This document shows positions 30,616 to 34,482 of a DNA stretch of 34,482 nucleotides, one piece after another (positions within the stretch are counted from its first letter, which is position 1; each line of letters begins with the position of its first letter). The notes below the pieces were generated by a model that made no database searches, had not been told where the DNA came from, and saw only the letters and a list, made by a program, of their open reading frames with translations. The translations under genes and the position numbers were made by a program. The stretch spans positions 1 to 34,482 of the IMG/VR virus record IMGVR_UViG_3300031659_000041; one strand, given 5' to 3'. Origin of the DNA: a virus.

Positions 30616-30643
30616 TTGACATCTCATCCTGAACCCTTATAAT
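30616..30643 (+). promoter_or_regulatory. Class 1 promoter giving a leaderless dam message
   Basis: TTGACA (30616-30621), 16-bp spacer, TATAAT (30638-30643) in GAACCCTTATAATAGTGTAC. The expected start, about 7 bases after the -10, falls on 30650-30651, the A of the dam ATG. Confidence 0.9.
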
Positions 30644-30650
30644 AGTGTAC

Positions 30651-31532
30651 ATGAATAGAAAATTAGTCACACCAATACGATACCCAGGCGGCAAGTCAAG
30701 AGCAACAAAGTTCCTCATGCCCAAGTTCCCCGATGGCATCACAGAGTATCGTGAACCATTTGCGGGTGGATGCAGTATGGCATTTGCCTTCTCACAAGCA
30801 CATCCCGATGTTCCTGTCTGGATCAACGACAAGTATTACAATCTCTATTGCTTCTGGACTGCACTGCAAGCAGACCCGAAGGCATTTGCTCAAGAAGTAA
30901 TAGACAAGAAAATCCTTGCTGGGTATGATCTCGAAGAGGGACACCGCTCACTTTTCGCAGAGTGTAAGAAAGTATTGAAAGAGTTTGAGTGGCACACCAT
31001 ACACGATATTGGTGTTGCGTGGTGGTGTCTTAACAAGATGTCATTCTCTGGACTCAGTGAGTCAGGCACATTATCAAAGCAAGCATGTGTGTCAAACTTC
31101 AGCATGTTGCAATGCACCAAGTTGGAAGCATATGGTCACCACATCAAGGATTGGAAGATTACTAATCAGGACTATAGCACCCTCCTAGACGCTCCTGATG
31201 ACCGCACACTGGTCTTTCTTGACCCACCCTATGACAAGGTAGGCAAGGACGGAAAATCTATCCTGTATGGTAAAAACGGTGAAATGCATAAAGGTTTTAA
31301 TCACCTCAAGTTTTTTGAGGATTGTGAAAAATCAGCAGCATCGATGCTAGTCACCTATGACTCTAATCCTGAACTGATAGAACTATGGAAGCAATGGTAT
31401 CCTGAATCGTGGGACTTAACATATACGATGCACTCAGGCAAGAACTATCGCAAAGACCAGAAGCAGAGACAAGAGTTGCTGTTGTCTAACTATGATAGAG
31501 AATCACACATAGCAACATTGGATTTTGGATGA
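30651..31532 (+). CDS. dam: Dam-like N6-adenine DNA methyltransferase (alpha class)
   Basis: 293 residues. Motif X RYPGGKSR near the N-terminus, motif I EPFAGGCSMAF, motif IV LDPPYDK, and NKMSFSGLSESG as in D12-class Dam enzymes. T4 Dam (GATC) is 259 aa; the recognition site here cannot be told. ATG 30651 is chosen since motif X requires a start here; GTG 30645 is upstream of the predicted mRNA start. No Shine-Dalgarno is present. The stop overlaps the endonuclease gene. Confidence 0.92.
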   Translation: MNRKLVTPIRYPGGKSRATKFLMPKFPDGITEYREPFAGGCSMAFAFSQAHPDVPVWINDKYYNLYCFWTALQADPKAFAQEVIDKKILAGYDLEEGHRSLFAECKKVLKEFEWHTIHDIGVAWWCLNKMSFSGLSESGTLSKQACVSNFSMLQCTKLEAYGHHIKDWKITNQDYSTLLDAPDDRTLVFLDPPYDKVGKDGKSILYGKNGEMHKGFNHLKFFEDCEKSAASMLVTYDSNPELIELWKQWYPESWDLTYTMHSGKNYRKDQKQRQELLLSNYDRESHIATLDFG

Positions 31533-32176
31533 GTGAAGCATTCGTTTATATGTGGTATGATTCCAAGAATAGTATGTACTATATCGGTTATCACAAAGGC
31601 ACACCTGATGATGGTTACACCCATACATCATCTATTATGGAATCGTTTAAGATTGCACCCAAAGGATTCCGTAGACGCATCCTTGCCTATGGTACGCGAG
31701 ATGAGATGATGCAGTTGGAATCTGACCTTCTTAAAAATAGGAAGGAGAAGTGTTGGAATAAGTATTATAATGTTATTATCCAATTCCCACCACTACCAAT
31801 GTATGGTAAGAATAATCCGAACTGGAAGCATGGATTGGCAGGGACTCCCGAATACGAGGCGATGCGAAAAAAGAAGTATAAGACAGAGAATGTTGAAAGG
31901 TTGCGAGAGGCGAGAAAGAAGCATTCTCTAGAGAATGTTGAAAGGTTGCGAGAGTCGACAAAGAAGTATCGACAAGAGAATCGTGAAAAGATAGTAGAGT
32001 ATCAAAGGAAGTATAGCGATAGGTATAGGGAAAAGAATCGTGAAGAGATACTAGAGAAGAAAAAGAAGTACCGTGAAGAGAATCGTGAAAAGGCGAATGA
32101 ATACGCTAAGAAGCGTTATCAAGAGAAGAAAAAACAACAGAAGGAATGTACATTCATTCCAGTGGATCAATATTGA
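31529..32176 (+). CDS. GIY-YIG family endonuclease with repeat tail
   Basis: 215 residues; ATG overlaps the dam stop. Catalytic module: FVYMWYD...YYIGYHKG (residues 5-24, GIY-YIG variant), arginines at 48-50 (GFRRRILAYG), E64 (QLESDLL). NUMOD3-like DNA-binding motif YGKNNPNWKHG (92-102). The C-terminal half is lysine- and glutamate-rich and built of about five 15-residue repeats (ENVERLRE..KKY). Seg/Mob-type homing nucleases of T-even phages have this layout. Target unknown. It is translationally coupled to dam. Confidence 0.82.
   Translation: MSEAFVYMWYDSKNSMYYIGYHKGTPDDGYTHTSSIMESFKIAPKGFRRRILAYGTRDEMMQLESDLLKNRKEKCWNKYYNVIIQFPPLPMYGKNNPNWKHGLAGTPEYEAMRKKKYKTENVERLREARKKHSLENVERLRESTKKYRQENREKIVEYQRKYSDRYREKNREEILEKKKKYREENREKANEYAKKRYQEKKKQQKECTFIPVDQY
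31886..31954 (+). repeat. 45-bp tandem repeat in the endonuclease gene
   Basis: A 24-base stretch starting GAGAATGTTGAAAGG occurs at 31886-31909 and again at 31931-31954, period 45 (15 codons). Further diverged copies (GAGAATCGTGAAAAG) follow at 31976. The near identity of the first two shows recent duplication. Confidence 0.9.
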
Positions 32177-32280
32177 TGAAAGACTTACCTGATTGGGGAT
32201 ACTTTGTAATAGGGGTATTCATGCTATATCAAATGGTGATATCATACAGGATACTAATGGTATTAGAGGCAGCACTATGA
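32176..32280 (+). CDS. Small membrane peptide, 34 aa
   Basis: MKDLPDWGYFVIGVFMLYQM then VISYRILMVLEAAL. ATG overlaps the endonuclease stop (TGATG); stop overlaps the next ATG (ATGA). One membrane helix. Position in a gapless chain supports translation although the gene is short. Confidence 0.55.
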   Translation: MKDLPDWGYFVIGVFMLYQMVISYRILMVLEAAL

Positions 32281-32564
32281 GTAAGACAGCATGGATTGGA
32301 AGACTCGCGTGGTTGTCACTGCGTGAGAAAGCGATAGCAGTCAAGAACGCCAAGTATCCAACACGGATAATCGTCACCACAATACAGACTGTCATCTTTG
32401 CAGCGATTGGTGTATTGATGTTTGCGGTTGGAATATTGGTCGCCCTATTACTAATACCATTCATACTGCTATGGTCACTAGAACACTTCATCATGTATTT
32501 GGAAAAGGAATTTGATGAACTAGAAATACTAAAACACAACCCCGAAGAAAGAAAGGAAAAGTAA
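32277..32564 (+). CDS. Membrane protein, 95 aa
   Basis: From ATG 32277 (overlaps the preceding stop). N-terminal basic part (KTAWIGRLAWLSLREKAIAV), then about 40 hydrophobic residues in one or two segments (IVTTIQTVIFAAIGVLMFAV, LVALLLIPFILLWSLEHFIM) and a charged cytoplasmic tail EELEILKHNPEERKEK-like. Two membrane segments likely. The open frame runs upstream to 32193, in another gene. Size and shape allow a holin-type role but nothing shows it. Confidence 0.6.
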   Translation: MSKTAWIGRLAWLSLREKAIAVKNAKYPTRIIVTTIQTVIFAAIGVLMFAVGILVALLLIPFILLWSLEHFIMYLEKEFDELEILKHNPEERKEK

Positions 32565-32575
32565 GAAAGAACGTT

Positions 32576-32857
32576 ATGAACACACAAAAAATAGCAGCAC
32601 TGAAAGAGAGTGTTGTTGATACAGGGGCAGGTCTGTTGATCAATCTGCCAATGAACTACGCACTATTAGCATTAGGACTTTACCTTGAAATGGGCGCACT
32701 TGAACTTACGCTTTTCATGACCGGAGTCTTCACAGTCATTGCAGTAATCCGCAAGTATCTAATACGCCTCCACTTCATGTCTCGCAATACAGATAGTGAT
32801 TCAACGATAGCAATGGAGCAATACGAAAAAGCAATGCGGAAATTTCAATACAGATGA
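32576..32857 (+). CDS. Phage membrane protein with two segments, 93 aa
   Basis: KIAALKESVVDTGAGLLINL, PMNYALLALGLYLEMGALEL and LFMTGVFTVIAVIRKYLIRL, then a polar tail. The SVVDTGAGLLINLPMNYALL pattern with a closing RKYLIRLHF recurs in small phage membrane proteins of unknown role. RBS is weak (GAAAGAACGTT). Stop overlaps the next start. Confidence 0.65.
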   Translation: MNTQKIAALKESVVDTGAGLLINLPMNYALLALGLYLEMGALELTLFMTGVFTVIAVIRKYLIRLHFMSRNTDSDSTIAMEQYEKAMRKFQYR

Positions 32858-33093
32858 GCAAAAGAACAAAAACAAAATTCATTCATGTCAACATGCATAA
32901 GATTCGTGCTAACCTGAAGAACGGCACTAACGAACCAGTGTTGACAGTGAAGCAAGGTAGCACCAATACCTATGGTCACTCAGTCAAGATACACGGTGAG
33001 AGTGAAGTCATCTATGGTGGAAACGATAGCACCCTCTTACCTTGTGGTGCAAGGGTTGTTATAAAGACAGATGCCGAGGTCAGCATCACTTGA
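32854..33093 (+). CDS. Conserved hypothetical protein, 79 aa
   Basis: KFIHVNMHKIRANLKNGTNE, PVLTVKQGSTNTYGHSVKIH, GESEVIYGGNDSTLLPCGAR and VVIKTDAEV. The FIHVNxHxIxANxKxGTxxPVxTVK and LPCGARVxIxTDAEV blocks recur in marine T4-like phages from memory. All-beta, probably a small barrel. ATGA overlap with the preceding gene. Confidence 0.65.
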   Translation: MSKRTKTKFIHVNMHKIRANLKNGTNEPVLTVKQGSTNTYGHSVKIHGESEVIYGGNDSTLLPCGARVVIKTDAEVSIT

Positions 33094-33103
33094 GGAGAAA
33101 CCG

Positions 33104-33373
33104 ATGACATGGATACCAGTATTAAATAATGCACTGTGGGAATATGATGACAGTCCCTCAGACCCAGGAAAAGGTAGTGCCATGCGACCACTTTGGTTGA
33201 AGCAGACTGGAGGCATTCGCACACATCCTATCACCGGATCGGAAGTTTATGCCAATGTTCGAAGGAGTGGAAGTACGACTGTTCTTGTCAGCACAGTCGG
33301 AATTACGAATGAAGACCTGAGTGAGTTGAGTCGATTTGAGTTGAGTAAAACTGTTGCCACCCAACAATACTAA
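33104..33373 (+). CDS. Hypothetical protein, 89 aa
   Basis: RBS GAGGAG directly before ATG 33104. MTWIPVLNNALWEYDDSPSD, then PLWLKQTGGIRTHPITGSEV, YANVRRSGSTTVLVSTVG. Glycine- and Trp-containing with a tail-fiber-like WIPVLNNxxWEYD opening. No family named. The TAA at 33371-33373 overlaps a CTAAATA box. Confidence 0.6.
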   Translation: MTWIPVLNNALWEYDDSPSDPGKGSAMRPLWLKQTGGIRTHPITGSEVYANVRRSGSTTVLVSTVGITNEDLSELSRFELSKTVATQQY

Positions 33374-33397
33374 ATACTCTTACCCCATAGGAGTATT
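33370..33397 (+). promoter_or_regulatory. CTAAATA late box inside an RBS-masking hairpin
   Basis: AATACTC (33373-33379) pairs with GAGTATT (33391-33397), and the AGGAG ribosome site (33389-33393) lies in the 3' arm. CTAAATA (33370-33376) overlaps the 5' arm; a late transcript starting near 33383 begins in the loop and leaves AGGAG free. T4 uses this layout for genes such as e and soc. Confidence 0.55.
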
Positions 33398-33401
33398 GCC
33401 C

Positions 33402-33623
33402 ATGTCTATCATAGAGAATCAAATAGTCAATGCACTCAGCAAGAAATTCTCAATAACAACAGAAATCATAGAAGATGGTAACGATGTCTCACTGATAGTC
33501 AACTCACACCTGTCAGGTAAAATCATCTTCACGCACAAAACTGATATGACACCTTTCATTAAAATTATTAAGAAGAGAATAGAAGATGAAGACAGGAACA
33601 AAAAAATGGAAACGTACCCGTAG
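33402..33623 (+). CDS. Hypothetical protein, 73 aa
   Basis: ATG 33402, 8 bases after AGGAG. MSIIENQIVNALSKKFSITT, EIIEDGNDVSLIVNSHLSGK, then IIFTHKTDMTPFIKIIKKRI. Alternating strands with a closing helix. No family recognised. Translation seems controlled by the hairpin at 33373-33397. It overlaps the HNH gene by 38 bases, unlike the usual 4. Confidence 0.6.
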   Translation: MSIIENQIVNALSKKFSITTEIIEDGNDVSLIVNSHLSGKIIFTHKTDMTPFIKIIKKRIEDEDRNKKMETYP

Positions 33624-33903
33624 ACAATACTGGCAGAGCAAGTATAAACTTGCTTGTGGTTGTGAGCGATGTGGATACAGAAATAATCCTCGCGTACTTA
33701 CATTCGACCACATTGACCCATCCACCAAACACCCAATCGTAAAAAATGGTTCTGGTTTGGTTGGCATGAAAGCGGGTGGTATGTTTCACTTAACTCACCC
33801 CGACATCCCATTGAAGGTTATGATCGATGAGTGGCGTAAGTGTCGCATCCTATGTTTCAACTGTCATATGGAAGACAAGTATCACGCACATAACTTGAAT
33901 TGA
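33586..33903 (+). CDS. HNH-type zinc endonuclease-like protein
   Basis: 105 residues. Zinc ligands C26-x-x-C29 and C90-x-x-C93, HNH core TFDHIDPSTKHP (D41-H42) and RKCRILCFNCHMEDKYHAHN. The order CxxC, D-H, CxxC-H is that of HNH nucleases, free-standing homing types or repair nucleases. Basic N-terminus (KTGTKKWKRTRRQYWQSKYK) should bind DNA. Long overlap with the preceding gene suggests insertion. Confidence 0.8.
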   Translation: MKTGTKKWKRTRRQYWQSKYKLACGCERCGYRNNPRVLTFDHIDPSTKHPIVKNGSGLVGMKAGGMFHLTHPDIPLKVMIDEWRKCRILCFNCHMEDKYHAHNLN

Positions 33904-33925
33904 TATAGAAGATAAGAAATAATAT

Positions 33926-34345
33926 ATGCTTGAAATGAACGGATTTAGAAAGTTACAAGAGAGATTAACAGAAGAAGGTTGGTATGTTGGATGGGCAGAA
34001 TTGTGTTGTCAAACGTGTGCTTGGGAGAGTCTTCCGTATTGCTTTGATGCTCAGTATGATGAAGACGGATACTTGATTCTAGAAGACAAAGACGGTAACA
34101 TTATAGAATACAATGACCTTGATTATAGTAAGGTGTTATTTAACCACGAACAGGACTGTCAGAAGGATGATTATGCCGCAACCTTCTCACCTGAAGAACA
34201 AGACAATAGCACATTCTGTTTCGATGGTAGTAAAGAAGGTATAGCGAATTTAACTGCTATCATTCCTATTATTGAGGAGTGTGGTTGTACAATACATTGG
34301 AATGGTGAAGGTAATACCCGTCCGACTATTTCTTGGAAGGTGTAA
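33926..34345 (+). CDS. Hypothetical protein, 139 aa (DUF6891-like?)
   Basis: MNGFRKLQERLTEEGWYVGW, AELCCQTCAWESLPYCFDAQ, VLFNHEQDCQKDDYAATFSP, then DGSKEGIANLTAIIPIIEEC and GCTIHWNGEGNTRPTISWKV. Several Cys (CCQTC, C) and an alpha/beta C-terminal layout with THWNG-type end. It recalls small uncharacterised bacterial proteins (DUF6891), uncertain. The leader has only GAAGATAAGAAA as weak RBS. Confidence 0.6.
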   Translation: MLEMNGFRKLQERLTEEGWYVGWAELCCQTCAWESLPYCFDAQYDEDGYLILEDKDGNIIEYNDLDYSKVLFNHEQDCQKDDYAATFSPEEQDNSTFCFDGSKEGIANLTAIIPIIEECGCTIHWNGEGNTRPTISWKV

Positions 34346-34354
34346 ATAAACCCC

Positions 34355-34362
34355 TATAAATA
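34355..34362 (+). promoter_or_regulatory. T4-type late promoter at the right end
   Basis: TATAAATA, 10 bases after the 139-aa gene, with GTAAATA just before it at 34342. The remaining 120 bases are AT-rich with no confident gene; an ATG at 34372 opens only 24 codons. The served gene should lie just past the window. Confidence 0.78.
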
Positions 34363-34482
34363 AACCTCCATATGTCTATCATTAGTATCATAAGTAATAA
34401 CAATAGAGATATCAATAAGAGAAACAATACAATAGTAATAGAGTAATACAGTAAGAAATAAAAATAAAAAAAAGTATTATTA

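Noticed and set aside
34372-34446. 24-codon ORF MSIISIISNNN after the last late promoter
   Set aside because: No ribosome site and low-complexity AT-rich sequence; probably a leader of the next gene outside the window.

Overview
The window is a stretch of a T4-like myovirus genome. It holds a nearly complete T4 replication, recombination and late-transcription core, with every gene on the + strand. The layout (gp23 end, uvsY, uvsW, gp55, gp47, gp46, gp45, gp44, gp62, RegA, gp43, UvsX, gp41) follows the T4 order. The CobS-like ATPase, MazG-like protein, DUF2452-like and Sm-like proteins are typical of marine relatives such as cyanophages and pelagiphages. No photosynthesis genes are present. 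The host cannot be named from the sequence, but the sigma70-like promoters and a signal-peptide protein fit a Gram-negative bacterium.

Region by region. 1-460: the end of the major capsid gene and a strong terminator. 460-2240: late promoter motifs, a small capsid-targeted-looking protein, a tail-tube-fold protein, UvsY and a DUF2452-like protein. 2244-7629: UvsW, an Sm-like protein, the late sigma factor gp55 and the gp47/gp46 nuclease. 7626-9351: four small overlapping genes and an unusual ABC ATPase-GNAT fusion. 9350-14094: an accessory block in which small genes and a large MoxR/CobS-like AAA+ ATPase plus VWA/HExxH (CobT-like) pair sit behind repeated near-identical promoters. 14087-15150: a conserved small protein and a beta-class DNA methyltransferase. 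15160-21827: clamp, tRNA-Asn, clamp loader (gp44/gp62), four small proteins, RegA and DNA polymerase. 21859-26636: a primase-polymerase-like protein, dCMP deaminase, MazG-like protein, UvsX and gp41 helicase. 26636-30614: small proteins, a late-promoter-driven internal-head-protein candidate with a nuclease-like motif, and a secreted protein. 30616-34482: Dam methylase, GIY-YIG and HNH endonucleases, small membrane proteins and an AT-rich end with a late promoter.

Regulation can be read directly. There are eight copies of one promoter type (TTGACA/TTGCAA, 16-bp spacer, TATAATAGT). There are five copies of a second type with a long conserved upstream box and a small palindrome over the -35. 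There are also several T4-type late promoters (TATAAATA, variant CTAAATA) that the gp55 encoded here should recognise. Two small genes seem to have ribosome binding sites hidden in hairpins that late transcription would remove, and dam appears to be read from a leaderless message.

The strongest candidates for new biology are the CobT/CobS-like pair with its repeated promoters, the ABC-GNAT fusion, and the capsid-targeted proteins at 508 and 27326.
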